Part shown: positions 36,641-45,815 of the stretch, one piece after another
Layout: each line of letters starts with the position of its first letter
How positions within the stretch are numbered: position 1 is the stretch's first letter
Assembly: GCF_034350045.1 (NCBI RefSeq)
Contig: NZ_CP133781.1
Location: 1,185,001 to 1,249,000, forward strand
DNA length: 64,000 bases
Direction of reading: 5' to 3'
From: Pseudomonas sp. CCI4.2
GTDB lineage: Bacteria; Pseudomonadota; Gammaproteobacteria; Pseudomonadales; Pseudomonadaceae
Notes under the pieces: generated by a model
What the model was told of the DNA's origin: nothing
The model's input: the letters and a program-made list of their open reading frames with translations, nothing else
The model's database searches: none
Translations under genes and position numbers: made by a program

Positions 36641-38560
36641 ATGTCACTTTCGTCCCGGGATGCCTTACGCACGGCCCTTTTCTACACATTGCTGTCGATT
36701 CTGTGGCTGGAGCTCAGCACGCTTGTACTCCCAGTGCTTATCGAAGATCCGGCTGGATTGCTTCGCTGGCAGCTGATCAATGGCTGTGGGTGGATGGCTT
36801 TCAGCGCTGCGTTCGTCTATTTCGCTCGCGCCCGCTTGCTGAACATCATGGGCGTGGGCGCTCGCCTGGGTCAGCAGAAAAAAGACCAGGAACGCTTGCG
36901 CCAGGCCGCTGTAGTGTTCGACAGCACCAGTGAAGGGGTGTTGGTCAGTGACAGCCACGGTTTGATCGTCCACGTGAACCGTGCCTTCATGGAAATTACC
37001 GGGTATCAGGAAGAGGAAGTCCTCGGGCTGAACCCGAACAAATTCAAGTCCGGCCGCCATGACCTGGCGTTCTATCAAGTAATGTTCAAGTCGCTGCACG
37101 ACACCGGTCAGTGGAGTGGCGAAATCTGGAACCGACGCAAAAGCGGTGAGGTTTACCCGCAATGGCAAAATATTCGCAGCATCAAGGATGACCACGGTGT
37201 CATCACGCACTACGTGGCCGTGTTTTCCGACATCTCCGCGATCAAGCGCTCGCAAAGCGAATTCATGCACCTCGCGCACCACGATCCACTGACCGATTTG
37301 CCCAATCGCCTGCTTTTCACCGACCGTACCCGTCAGGCCTTGGCGCACGCCCAAGCGCAAAAACGTGGCTGTGCCCTGCTGTTAATCGACCTGGATCACT
37401 TCAAAAATATCAACGACAGCCTGGGTCACAACGTTGGCGACCAAGTGCTGAAAATCGTCGCGCAGCGGTTGCACACGTTATTCGACAACGGTATGACCTT
37501 GGCCCGGCTCGGCGGTGATGAATTTGCCGTGCTGGCTGAGAACTGCCAGCAAGTGATGCAAGCCGCAGAACTGGCCCAGAAAATCATTGATGGCCTGAAA
37601 CAACCGTTCACGGTTGATCAGCATCAGCTGTTCATCAGCGCCAGCATCGGTATCAGCCTGTTTCCCAACGACGCGCTGAATGCCGAGCAGTTGTTGCGCA
37701 ACGCCGACTCTGCGCTGTTCAAAGCCAAAAACGATGGCCGCGAAGGGTACGCCCTGTATACCGAAGAACTGACTGCCCACGCCCAGCAACGGGTCGAACT
37801 CGCCGGTGAGCTGCGTCGCGCTATCGAGCATGAAGAACTACGAGTGTTTTATCAGCCGGTACACGATCTTTACAGTGGTCGCATGCTGGGGGTCGAAGCG
37901 CTGGTGCGTTGGCAGCATCCTGAGCGTGGGCTGGTGTCACCCGGTGAGTTTATTCCGATTGCCGAACAAAGTGGCCTGATCGCCGACATCGACGCCTGGG
38001 TACTGAAAACGTCCTGTCGGCAGATGCGTGAATGGCGCGAATCGGGTTTTGATCTCGAATTTGTCGCGGTGAACGTCTCCAGCCGGGTGTTTGGTCACAG
38101 TGATTTGTACCAACAAGTGGCGCGGGTACTGAGCGAAACCGGGCTCGATCCAGCGTTTCTGGAATTGGAAGTCACCGAAAGTGCGGTGATGGAAGACCCC
38201 GAAATGGCCCTTGAGCAGCTGCACCGCCTGCGTGAGCTGGGCTTGCGATTGGCCATAGACGATTTCGGTACCGGCTACTCTTCGCTGTTGCGGCTCAAGA
38301 GCATGCCGGTGCATAAGCTCAAAATTGATCAGGGGTTTGTCGCCGGGCTTCCTCATGACGAAGACGACGCCGCCATTGTCCGGATCATCATTGCGCTGGG
38401 GCAGGCGTTAGGCATGAAGGTACTTGCAGAGGGCATTGAACGACCTGAACAAGCGAGTTTTCTGTTGGAAAACCACTGTGAACTAGGCCAAGGCTACTTA
38501 TTCGGCCGTCCACAACCGCCGGAAGAGTTGAATAGCAAGTTGCAGCGCGTGCCTCACTAA
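36641..38560 (+). CDS. Membrane PAS-GGDEF-EAL c-di-GMP protein
   Basis: A 639-residue protein with two N-terminal membrane segments (~8-30 and 42-70), a PAS domain (~85-200), a GGDEF domain with RLGGDEF and an EAL domain with VEALVRWQ, ELEVTESAV, DDFGTGYSSL and KIDQGFV. Both catalytic signatures are intact, so it could be bifunctional or use GGDEF for regulation. It corresponds by context to P. aeruginosa PA0285. The GAGG upstream of the start is about 15 bases away, so initiation may be weak. Confidence 0.87.
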   Translation: MSLSSRDALRTALFYTLLSILWLELSTLVLPVLIEDPAGLLRWQLINGCGWMAFSAAFVYFARARLLNIMGVGARLGQQKKDQERLRQAAVVFDSTSEGVLVSDSHGLIVHVNRAFMEITGYQEEEVLGLNPNKFKSGRHDLAFYQVMFKSLHDTGQWSGEIWNRRKSGEVYPQWQNIRSIKDDHGVITHYVAVFSDISAIKRSQSEFMHLAHHDPLTDLPNRLLFTDRTRQALAHAQAQKRGCALLLIDLDHFKNINDSLGHNVGDQVLKIVAQRLHTLFDNGMTLARLGGDEFAVLAENCQQVMQAAELAQKIIDGLKQPFTVDQHQLFISASIGISLFPNDALNAEQLLRNADSALFKAKNDGREGYALYTEELTAHAQQRVELAGELRRAIEHEELRVFYQPVHDLYSGRMLGVEALVRWQHPERGLVSPGEFIPIAEQSGLIADIDAWVLKTSCRQMREWRESGFDLEFVAVNVSSRVFGHSDLYQQVARVLSETGLDPAFLELEVTESAVMEDPEMALEQLHRLRELGLRLAIDDFGTGYSSLLRLKSMPVHKLKIDQGFVAGLPHDEDDAAIVRIIIALGQALGMKVLAEGIERPEQASFLLENHCELGQGYLFGRPQPPEELNSKLQRVPH

Positions 38561-38642
38561 GCCGCAAATACAAGGTGTTGGAGCTGCGCAATGCGCTCTA
38601 AGCCTAGCCAAAAATCTAATTATTCTTTTTAGTTATATCTGC

Positions 38643-38667
38643 ATTCTTAAACAGTCTTTTTAAGAAT
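38643..38667. promoter_or_regulatory. Palindromic operator candidate upstream of oscA-sbp
   Basis: ATTCTTAAA and TTTAAGAAT are perfect nine-base arms with spacer CAGTCTT, in an AT-rich patch 88 bases before oscA. A CysB-type or other sulfur-starvation regulator is the natural candidate; no consensus was scored. Confidence 0.5.
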
Positions 38668-38754
38668 AACCGCGCATCTCTAAGATTAGCGTCACGCCGC
38701 AAGTAGTCGCCTTCGAACCGCTACTGCAGGCACCTCTATTCAAGGAGCAGCACC

Positions 38755-38937
38755 ATGAGCGCATCTGTGCGTAGCGTTGACGGCCAAGACGAAGCAAGCA
38801 TCCTGCGTGAAATTCAAAGCGCTTTGCGTGATCTGCGCTTCGGCGCGGTAGAAATCACGGTGCACAACGCGCAAGTGGTGCAGATCGAACGCAAAGAAAA
38901 ATTCCGCCTGCAAACCCCCAGTACCAAGCCTAGCTAA
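38755..38937 (+). CDS. oscA: OscA-like small protein (DUF2292/YezD family)
   Basis: A 60-residue protein with IREIQSALRDLRFG-like and GAVEITVHNAQVVQIERKEKFRL segments, the DUF2292 fold. OscA was described in Pseudomonas corrugata as needed for use of organosulfur compounds under chromate or sulfur stress, and lies next to the sulfate-binding gene there too. Its biochemical role is unknown. AAGGAG precedes the ATG. It leads oscA-sbp-cysT-cysW-cysA, so it is expected to respond to sulfur starvation. Confidence 0.85.
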   Translation: MSASVRSVDGQDEASILREIQSALRDLRFGAVEITVHNAQVVQIERKEKFRLQTPSTKPS

Positions 38938-38984
38938 ATCGTGTTCATAAAAACTAAAAACAGAATCGTCCAGGAGCTTCACCC

Positions 38985-39992
38985 ATGTCTATTCGCCTTT
39001 TAGCCTTGGCTGCCATCGCCAGCGCCGTTTTTGCGGGTTCAGCTGTTGCCAAGGATATTGAGCTGCTGAACGTGTCCTACGACCCGACACGTGAGCTTTA
39101 TCAGGATTACAACGCAGAGTTCATCAGCTTCTGGAAGCAAACCCATGCTGACGACAACGTCAAAATACAGCAGTCCCATGGCGGTTCGGGCAAGCAGGGT
39201 CGAGCCGTCATCGACGGTTTGCGCGCTGACGTGGTGACCTTGGCTTTGGCCGGTGACATCGACGAAATCAGCAAGTTGGGGCAAGCGATCCCGGCCAACT
39301 GGCAAACCCGACTGCCGGACGCAAGCACACCCTACACCTCGACCATCGTGTTCCTGGTGCGCAAAGGCAACCCGAAAGGCATCAAAGATTGGGGCGACCT
39401 GATCAAGAAAGATGTGTCAGTGATCACACCTAACCCGAAAACGTCGGGCGGCGCACGCTGGAACTTCCTGGCAGCCTGGGCCTATGGCCTGAAGGCCGGT
39501 GGCAGCGAAGCCAAGGCGCAAGAATACGTCCAAGCGCTGTTCAAACACGTACCGATTCTGGACACCGGCGCTCGCGGTTCAACCATTACCTTCGTCAACA
39601 ACGGTCAGGGCGATGTGCTGCTGGCGTGGGAAAACGAAGCGTATCTGGCCTTGAAAGAAGACGGCGGCGCCGACAAGTTCGACATCGTTGTACCGTCCCT
39701 GTCGATTCTGGCTGAGCCGCCGGTATCGATAGTCGACAAAAACGTCGACAAGAAAGGCACTCGCGAAATAGCTACAGCGTACTTGGAACACCTATACAGC
39801 CCGGCCGGCCAGGAAATCGCAGCGAAGAACTTTTATCGCCCTCGCGACAAAGCCGTCGCGGCTAAATACGCCAATCAATTCCCGAAATTGGACTTGGTGA
39901 CTATCGACAAGGACTTCGGTGGCTGGAAAACTGCGCAACCGAAATTCTTCAACGATGGCGGCGTGTTTGATCAGATTTACCAGCCGCAATAA
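38985..39992 (+). CDS. sbp: Sulfate-binding periplasmic protein
   Basis: A 335-residue binding protein. The signal peptide ends GSAVAKD. The mature protein starts with the typical [22 protein letters not shown], and has [26 protein letters not shown], which forms the sulfate site, and [15 protein letters not shown]. It captures sulfate or thiosulfate for CysTWA. CAGGAG lies before the ATG. It is 47 bases after oscA. Confidence 0.93.
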   Translation: MSIRLLALAAIASAVFAGSAVAKDIELLNVSYDPTRELYQDYNAEFISFWKQTHADDNVKIQQSHGGSGKQGRAVIDGLRADVVTLALAGDIDEISKLGQAIPANWQTRLPDASTPYTSTIVFLVRKGNPKGIKDWGDLIKKDVSVITPNPKTSGGARWNFLAAWAYGLKAGGSEAKAQEYVQALFKHVPILDTGARGSTITFVNNGQGDVLLAWENEAYLALKEDGGADKFDIVVPSLSILAEPPVSIVDKNVDKKGTREIATAYLEHLYSPAGQEIAAKNFYRPRDKAVAAKYANQFPKLDLVTIDKDFGGWKTAQPKFFNDGGVFDQIYQPQ

Positions 39993-40037
39993 TTGGCAGG
40001 CCGGCCCCTGAAAAAAGTGGGTCGCTGTTTGGCCTTC

Positions 40038-40059
40038 AGCCCGGATCCTGGTCCGGGCT
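40038..40059 (+). other. Stem-loop between sbp and cysT
   Basis: AGCCCGGA and TCCGGGCT, eight paired bases around TCCTGG, 45 bases past sbp. There is no T run, so it is more likely an mRNA-stabilising or attenuating hairpin that lets sbp be made in excess of the membrane genes. Confidence 0.55.
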
Positions 40060-40082
40060 TCGCGCGTTAACCAAGGACTTTT

Positions 40083-40901
40083 ATGTCGCGTCGTATCTCC
40101 CCCGTCATACCCGGCTTCGGGCTGACGCTGGGCTACACCTTGGTGTACCTCAGCTTGATTGTGTTGATTCCGCTGTCAGCCATGTTCATCCATGCATCGC
40201 AGCTGACCTGGGATCAGTTCTGGGCCATCGTGACCGCACCGCGTGTGCTGGCCGCGCTCAAACTGAGTTTTGGAACTGCGTTTTGCGCCGCCATCATCAA
40301 CGGCGTGATCGGCACGTTGCTGGCGTGGGTGTTGGTGCGTTACACCTTCCCAGGTCGCAAGATTATCGATGCGATGATCGACCTGCCTTTCGCGCTGCCC
40401 ACCGCCGTTGCCGGTATCGCCCTGACCGCGTTGTATACGCCAACGGGTCTGGTCGGGCAGTTCGCAGCAGACATGGGCATCAAAATCGCTTACGCACCCT
40501 TCGGTATTACCCTGGCGCTGACCTTCGTCACGCTGCCCTTTGTGGTGCGGACCGTGCAGCCGGTGCTGGCAGACTTTCCCCGTGAAGTCGAAGAAGCCGC
40601 CGCTTGCCTTGGCGCCAAGCCGCTGCAAGTCTTCCGCTACATTTTGGTTCCCGCGTTGCTTCCAGCGTGGCTGACCGGGTTCGCCCTGGCCTTTGCCCGT
40701 GGGGTTGGCGAGTACGGCTCGGTGATTTTTATCGCCGGTAACATGCCGATGAAAACCGAAATTCTGCCGCTGTTGATCATGGTCAAGCTCGATCAATACG
40801 ACTACACCGGCGCAACGGCCATCGGCGTGATGATGCTGGTGGTTTCTTTCATTCTGCTGCTGCTGATCAACTTGTTGCAGCGCCGCATCGAAACCCCATA
40901 A
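40083..40901 (+). CDS. cysT: Sulfate ABC transporter permease CysT
   Basis: A 272-residue permease with about six membrane helices. Blocks are [19 protein letters not shown] and the EAA loop [47 protein letters not shown]. With CysW it forms the sulfate channel. It has the usual length, and is 13 bases before cysW. Confidence 0.93.
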   Translation: MSRRISPVIPGFGLTLGYTLVYLSLIVLIPLSAMFIHASQLTWDQFWAIVTAPRVLAALKLSFGTAFCAAIINGVIGTLLAWVLVRYTFPGRKIIDAMIDLPFALPTAVAGIALTALYTPTGLVGQFAADMGIKIAYAPFGITLALTFVTLPFVVRTVQPVLADFPREVEEAAACLGAKPLQVFRYILVPALLPAWLTGFALAFARGVGEYGSVIFIAGNMPMKTEILPLLIMVKLDQYDYTGATAIGVMMLVVSFILLLLINLLQRRIETP

Positions 40902-40914
40902 GGAGGCGCACCGC

Positions 40915-41787
40915 ATGTCCAATTCAACGCTTATTGCCGCCTCCACCGCCAACGCTGCCCGGCGTGGCAGCGCGGTTTCACGACGTATTTTTATCAGCCT
41001 GGGCTGGCTGGTGTTCATCCTGTTTTTGGCGCTGCCGCTGTTTATCGTGGTGTCCCAAGGATTGAGCAAAGGGCTTGGCGCGTTCTTCACCGCGATCTTT
41101 GAGCCGGACGCTTTATCGGCGCTCAAGCTCACAGTCATCGCCGTAGTGATTTCGGTGCCGCTCAACGTGCTGTTCGGCGTCAGCGCCGCGTGGTGCGTGA
41201 GCAAATATTCGTTCCGGGGCAAAAGCATTCTGGTGACCTTGATCGACTTACCGTTCTCGGTCTCGCCGGTGATCGCCGGTCTCGTCTACGTGCTGATGTT
41301 CGGCGCCCAGGGCTTGTTCGGCCCCTGGTTGCAGGACCACGACATTCAGATCGTGTTTGCGTTGCCGGGCATCGTGTTGGCGACGATTTTTGTCACCGTG
41401 CCGTTCGTGGCCCGTGAACTGATCCCACTGATGCAGGAACAGGGCACCCAGGAAGAAGAAGCCGCACGGCTGCTGGGCGCCAATGGCTGGCAGATGTTTT
41501 GGTACGTAACCGTGCCGAACATCAAGTGGGGGCTGATCTATGGCGTGGTGCTGTGTACGGCGCGGGCCATGGGCGAGTTCGGCGCGGTTTCGGTAGTTTC
41601 CGGGCACATTCGTGGTGTCACCAACACCCTGCCGCTGCACGTTGAGATTCTCTACAACGAATACAATCACGTCGCAGCGTTTGCCGTGGCGAGCCTGTTG
41701 CTGATCATGGCGCTGTTCATCCTGCTGCTCAAGCAGTGGAGCGAGTCGCGCATTACCCGTCTGCGCCAAAGCGCGGCGGAGGAATAA
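40915..41787 (+). CDS. cysW: Sulfate ABC transporter permease CysW
   Basis: A 290-residue permease with about six helices, paralogous to CysT. Blocks are [55 protein letters not shown] and [25 protein letters not shown] precedes its ATG and cysA starts four bases after the stop. Confidence 0.93.
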   Translation: MSNSTLIAASTANAARRGSAVSRRIFISLGWLVFILFLALPLFIVVSQGLSKGLGAFFTAIFEPDALSALKLTVIAVVISVPLNVLFGVSAAWCVSKYSFRGKSILVTLIDLPFSVSPVIAGLVYVLMFGAQGLFGPWLQDHDIQIVFALPGIVLATIFVTVPFVARELIPLMQEQGTQEEEAARLLGANGWQMFWYVTVPNIKWGLIYGVVLCTARAMGEFGAVSVVSGHIRGVTNTLPLHVEILYNEYNHVAAFAVASLLLIMALFILLLKQWSESRITRLRQSAAEE

Positions 41788-41790
41788 TTC

Positions 41791-42780
41791 ATGTCGATCG
41801 AAGTCCGTAATGTCAGCAAAAACTTCAATGCCTTTAAAGCGCTGAATTCCATCAATCTGAATATTCAGAGTGGCGAACTCGTCGCATTGCTCGGCCCATC
41901 TGGCTGTGGCAAGACCACCTTGCTGCGCATTATTGCCGGCCTGGAAACCCCCGATGAAGGCAGCATCGTTTTCCACGGTGAAGACGTTTCCGAGCACGAT
42001 GTGCGTGATCGCAATGTCGGATTTGTGTTCCAGCATTACGCGTTGTTCCGGCACATGACGGTGTTCGACAACGTTGCGTTCGGTCTGCGAATGAAACCGA
42101 AGAAGCAGCGCCCGACCGAAAGCCAGATTGCGGTCAAGGTTCATGAGCTGCTGAACATGGTCCAGCTGGATTGGTTATCGGATCGCTACCCGGAGCAATT
42201 GTCCGGTGGTCAGCGCCAACGCATCGCGCTGGCCCGTGCCCTGGCGGTTGAGCCCAAAGTGTTGCTGCTCGACGAACCCTTTGGTGCGCTTGATGCCAAG
42301 GTTCGTAAAGAGCTGCGCCGCTGGCTGGCGCGCTTACACGAAGACATCAACCTGACCTCGGTATTTGTGACCCATGACCAGGAAGAAGCCATGGAAGTGG
42401 CAGACCGCATCGTCGTGATGAACAAAGGCGTGATCGAGCAGATTGGCTCGCCGGGCGACGTGTATGAAAACCCGGCCAGCGATTTCGTGTATCACTTCCT
42501 CGGCGATTCCAACCGGTTACACCTTGGCGAAGACAATCACGTATTGTTCCGTCCCCACGAAGTGTCGCTGTCGCGCCACGAGCTGGAAGACCACCACGCG
42601 GCTGAAGTGCGTGACATCCGGCCATTGGGCGCGACCACCCGTGTGACGTTGAAGGTCGAAGGCCAGAGCGAGTTGATCGAAGCCGAAGTGGTCAAAGACC
42701 ATGACAGCCTCACCGGCCTGGCGCGCGGCGAAACATTGTTTTTCAAACCCAAGGTCTGGCAGAAGCTGACCGACAGCTAA
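41791..42780 (+). CDS. cysA: Sulfate/thiosulfate ABC transporter ATPase
   Basis: A 329-residue ATPase. Walker A is GPSGCGKTT (~35), signature [15 protein letters not shown] (~134), Walker [13 protein letters not shown] and switch VTHDQEEA. The C-terminal ~90 residues form the TOBE-type regulatory domain ([16 protein letters not shown]). It drives sulfate uptake. It ends the transporter operon; the Crp-family regulator starts 45 bases later and may be co-transcribed. Confidence 0.95.
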   Translation: MSIEVRNVSKNFNAFKALNSINLNIQSGELVALLGPSGCGKTTLLRIIAGLETPDEGSIVFHGEDVSEHDVRDRNVGFVFQHYALFRHMTVFDNVAFGLRMKPKKQRPTESQIAVKVHELLNMVQLDWLSDRYPEQLSGGQRQRIALARALAVEPKVLLLDEPFGALDAKVRKELRRWLARLHEDINLTSVFVTHDQEEAMEVADRIVVMNKGVIEQIGSPGDVYENPASDFVYHFLGDSNRLHLGEDNHVLFRPHEVSLSRHELEDHHAAEVRDIRPLGATTRVTLKVEGQSELIEAEVVKDHDSLTGLARGETLFFKPKVWQKLTDS

Positions 42781-42825
42781 TCGATCTTGAGTGGTTAGCC
42801 GTAATTAGAAAATCAGGGAGATGGC

Positions 42826-43509
42826 ATGACTGGAGCGTTATGGCGAGGCCGACTGCTGACCAATTATTGGTTCAGTAATTTACCCGCAGCTTTACAAGAT
42901 GGCGTGCTCGACGCGGCAAAACTGCGTCGCCTTACGCCTGGCAAGATGTTGTTCCGCCGCGGTGATCCTCCGTGCGGTCTGTATGCAGTGGTTGAAGGGG
43001 CGGTTCGGGTCGGCAACGACCAAGAGCACATTAAACTGACCGTACCCTCTTCGACCGATCTGCCTTTCTGGTTTGGCGAAGTGTCGTTGTTTGACGGACT
43101 GCCTCGTACCCAAGATGTCTTTTCCCATGCTCACAGCATCGTGTTGCATATACCGCAAACGGATCTGGAGCGGATATTGGGAAATAACCCCGCGTATCGG
43201 CGTCAGTTTGCCTCGCTGTTAGAAGAGAAACTCCGTGTGACTGGCGCGCAATTGGAGCAGCACGGCCAATTGACCACCGTTGCCCGCGTGGCTTTTTTTC
43301 TGCTGCTGATCAGTCAGGGCTATGGCCCGATCAATGGGTCGCCCTGGTTCATGCGGCTGCCATCGACTCAGTTGGCGCGCTGGCTCACCCTCTCAAAGCC
43401 GACGCTGGTGAGTGTCTTGAACGATTTGCAGCAACGGGGAGTCGTGAAACTAAGCCCTGACGAAATCGAAATTATGGATTTTAATAAACTGCGTGCGGCA
43501 GCTAGTTAA
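42826..43509 (+). CDS. Crp/Fnr-family transcriptional regulator
   Basis: A 227-residue regulator. The cyclic-nucleotide-like barrel (~20-130) includes LTPGKMLFRRGDPPCGLYAVVEGAVRV and the wing-helix domain (~150-220) has RLPSTQLARWLTLSKPTLVSVLNDLQQRGVVKL. Cysteines typical of Fnr iron-sulfur binding are absent. It follows cysA, as a regulator gene does in P. aeruginosa (PA0279 by memory), so it may act on the sulfate genes. The ligand is unknown. Confidence 0.85.
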   Translation: MTGALWRGRLLTNYWFSNLPAALQDGVLDAAKLRRLTPGKMLFRRGDPPCGLYAVVEGAVRVGNDQEHIKLTVPSSTDLPFWFGEVSLFDGLPRTQDVFSHAHSIVLHIPQTDLERILGNNPAYRRQFASLLEEKLRVTGAQLEQHGQLTTVARVAFFLLLISQGYGPINGSPWFMRLPSTQLARWLTLSKPTLVSVLNDLQQRGVVKLSPDEIEIMDFNKLRAAAS

Positions 43510-43546
43510 TCGGCTTAGCCTAACGGCACGATGAATGAGGTGCGCC

Positions 43547-44209
43547 ATGCGTTTGCTGTTAGTTGAAAACGATGCCAATACGGCCAATCATCTGGCCAAG
43601 GGGCTTGGCGAATCCGGCTTTGTGGTGGATGTCGCGCTTAACGGCCTGTCAGGTCGCCACTTTGTCGAAGAGCAAACGTACGATCTGGTGATCCTCGATG
43701 TCATGTTGCCGGGCCTTAATGGCTGGCAACTGCTGCAACTGATCCGTCAGCGAGGCACCACACCGGTATTGTTTCTGACCGCTCGCGACGCCATCGAAGA
43801 CCGGCTGCGTGGGTTGGAACTGGGCGCCGATGACTACCTGCTCAAGCCCTTCACCTTTGAAGAGCTATTGGTGCGGGTGCGTACGTTGTTGCGACGCGGC
43901 CCGACCGGCACTGCCGACAGCTACGCCATCGCCGACTTGGAGATCGACGTGCAACGCCAGCGGGTCAGTCGTGGCGGGCAACGGATTTCCCTAAGCGATC
44001 AAGAGTTCGAACTGCTGCAATTGCTGGCAAGCCGCCAAGGCGACGTGATTTCTCGCTCACTGATTGCTTCGCAAGTCTTCAACAACGACAGCCAGAAAGT
44101 CGAGATCGCGATACACCGCCTGCGTTCGAAAATCGACGAACGCTATTTGCCGAAACTGATCCACACCATAGGTAACGTGGGGTATCAGTTGGCGGTGCTA
44201 AACAACTGA
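43547..44209 (+). CDS. Orphan OmpR-family response regulator
   Basis: A 220-residue regulator. The receiver has the phosphoacceptor in LVILDVMLPGLNG and the lysine in YLLKPFT; the winged helix (~125-218) is typical of OmpR/PhoB. The acidic pocket, normally E/D-D, reads VENDAN, so the residue equal to CheY Asp13, a direct magnesium ligand, is Asn8. There is no kinase gene on either side. The start at 43547 has GAGG seven bases upstream, better than the in-frame ATG at 43535. It starts 37 bases after the Crp-family regulator. Confidence 0.85.
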   Translation: MRLLLVENDANTANHLAKGLGESGFVVDVALNGLSGRHFVEEQTYDLVILDVMLPGLNGWQLLQLIRQRGTTPVLFLTARDAIEDRLRGLELGADDYLLKPFTFEELLVRVRTLLRRGPTGTADSYAIADLEIDVQRQRVSRGGQRISLSDQEFELLQLLASRQGDVISRSLIASQVFNNDSQKVEIAIHRLRSKIDERYLPKLIHTIGNVGYQLAVLNN

Positions 44210-44223
44210 ATAAGCCGGTTCTC

Positions 44224-44653
44224 TGTAGGCGCCAACGTGTTGGGGAAAAGTCGACGCGGTTTATCTGAAGTACCGCGCAATGCCTTCCCGATGAATTCGG
44301 TCCCACCGGCTTTGGCAATGCACACATTTCTGTAGGAGCAAGCTGCCGAAGGCTGCGATCATATTTTCAGTGCCCCCTCTTCTGTGTCTGCCGAAATCTT
44401 TGTGGGAGTTGGCTTGCCAACGAAAGCGTCATTACAAACGCCTTAGGTTTCAGGTCGACATCAGCGGCGCGATGACCGGCCTCTTCGCAGGCAAGCCTGC
44501 TCCCACAGGATTTGTGGCTGCTTGCTACCAACCGTGTCAATGAAAGTGGTTGCTGCGACAACACGTTGACGGACTATTTCAGGGCATGAATGGATTCGGG
44601 AAGCTTTCTGCCACGCCGCATCTATCGCCTCGCCAACACGTTGGCCCCTACAG
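44224..44653. repeat. Cluster of degenerate REP elements
   Basis: The 472-base gap between the orphan regulator and the AraC-type gene is almost filled with REP half-sites: near 44224, 44283-44307, 44331-44359, 44401-44426, 44483-44508 and 44630-44653. At least three sequence types are mixed (GTAGGAGC-, GTGGGAG- and CCCGATGAATTCGG-like), and most lack a clean partner. I see no gene. Confidence 0.65.
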
Positions 44654-44681
44654 AGAGAGGTAGTTGATTAAGGGACTCTGA

Positions 44682-45689
44682 TTACTTGCCTAACCTATCC
44701 CGGAACTGGCTCGGCGTCTGCCCAGTCCAGCGTTTGAAGGCGCGGCTGAAGCTGCTGGTATCTGCAAACCCCAGCAGGTAAGCGATTTCGCTCATGGATG
44801 TGCGCGGCTCGCGCATGTGCTGGATCGCAAGATTCTGCCGGCACTGATTCAGCAGCAAATCATACCGAAAGCCTTCGTCGGCCAGATGCCGTTGCAAGCT
44901 GCGCAAGCTCAGGTGCAGGGTTTGCGCAATGTACTCGGCGGACGGTTCACCATCGGGCAATTGTGCTTCTATCGCGGCGCGAACCCGGCGTTCCCAGGTC
45001 ATCGGCTTGAGCTGTTCGAGGGTGCGCTTGAGCACCGTTTCATTGTGCTCAGCCAGTTCCGGATTGCCATCTTCCAGCGGACTGTCGAAGTCGGAGGATG
45101 CGAACTCCAACAAATTTTCTTTAGCGGAAAACACGATTGGCGCCCGAAACACATCGTGCCAAGGCTGCGGGTCCAACGGTTCGGGGCGCTGAAGGTGCAC
45201 GGCCAGCGGAACGTAATCACGGCCTAACCGGTTGCGACAGGTACGCACGTAGATCGCCGCAAAGGCATCAATGGCCTCGGCAGCGGGCGCGGGGTTGCCT
45301 TCGGCGGCGCTGAAGCGAAACTCATAGCGCTCAGCCGTGCGACGCAGGTCCAACGCCAACACATCGCTGACCACCTTGTGATAACGCACGATGCGCTCGA
45401 ACACTTCCTGGAGCGTGCCGCTGGCCACCAACGCGTAGCCCAGCGCATGAAACGTGGTTGGGCTGACAAAGCGCGATACCCGCAAACCAATGGCCGGGTC
45501 GCCGCTGGCCTGCACCGCCAAGTGCCACAGCCGCGTGGTTGCGGTTACCGGGTAGCGCGCATTCGGGTCGTCCATCAGTTGTGGATCCAGCCCGGCGGTT
45601 TGGCACAGCGCAGCACTGTCGAGGCCAAGGGCGTCGAGTTGCTTGCGCAGGGCGCGGGTCCAACTGGCGAGAGTCGTAGGCTCAGTCAT
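44682..45689 (-). CDS. AraC-family transcriptional regulator
   Basis: A 335-residue regulator. The first ~210 residues are the arabinose-binding-like ligand domain of the OruR/ArgR-type group (LWHLAVQASGDPAIGLRVSRFVSPTTFHALGYA). The C-terminal double helix-turn-helix has LSLRSLQRHLADEGFRYDLLLNQCR and MSEIAYLLGFADTSSFSRAFKRWTGQTPSQFR. It is divergent from the fatty acid desaturase gene, the usual position of a dedicated regulator; a lipid-like inducer is a reasonable guess. Confidence 0.87.
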   Translation of the reverse strand: MTEPTTLASWTRALRKQLDALGLDSAALCQTAGLDPQLMDDPNARYPVTATTRLWHLAVQASGDPAIGLRVSRFVSPTTFHALGYALVASGTLQEVFERIVRYHKVVSDVLALDLRRTAERYEFRFSAAEGNPAPAAEAIDAFAAIYVRTCRNRLGRDYVPLAVHLQRPEPLDPQPWHDVFRAPIVFSAKENLLEFASSDFDSPLEDGNPELAEHNETVLKRTLEQLKPMTWERRVRAAIEAQLPDGEPSAEYIAQTLHLSLRSLQRHLADEGFRYDLLLNQCRQNLAIQHMREPRTSMSEIAYLLGFADTSSFSRAFKRWTGQTPSQFRDRLGK

Positions 45690-45815
45690 AACGATTGGCG
45701 CGTGCGGTCAATAGGTTGGCGTTTGCGGGCGGGCGGGGTCGCACCCAGGAGTGCACTCTGTCATCCATCGGTAACCCCTTCGATAAAGCTAGCTCAATAA
45801 TCAGAGGATGGAAGC

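Noticed and set aside
40038..40059. sbp-cysT hairpin as a terminator
   Set aside because: There is no T run and the cysTWA genes must be expressed with sbp; recorded instead as an mRNA stem-loop.
40176..41228. 350-codon open frame antisense to cysT-cysW
   Set aside because: It spans two certain genes and their junction, without motifs or signal features.
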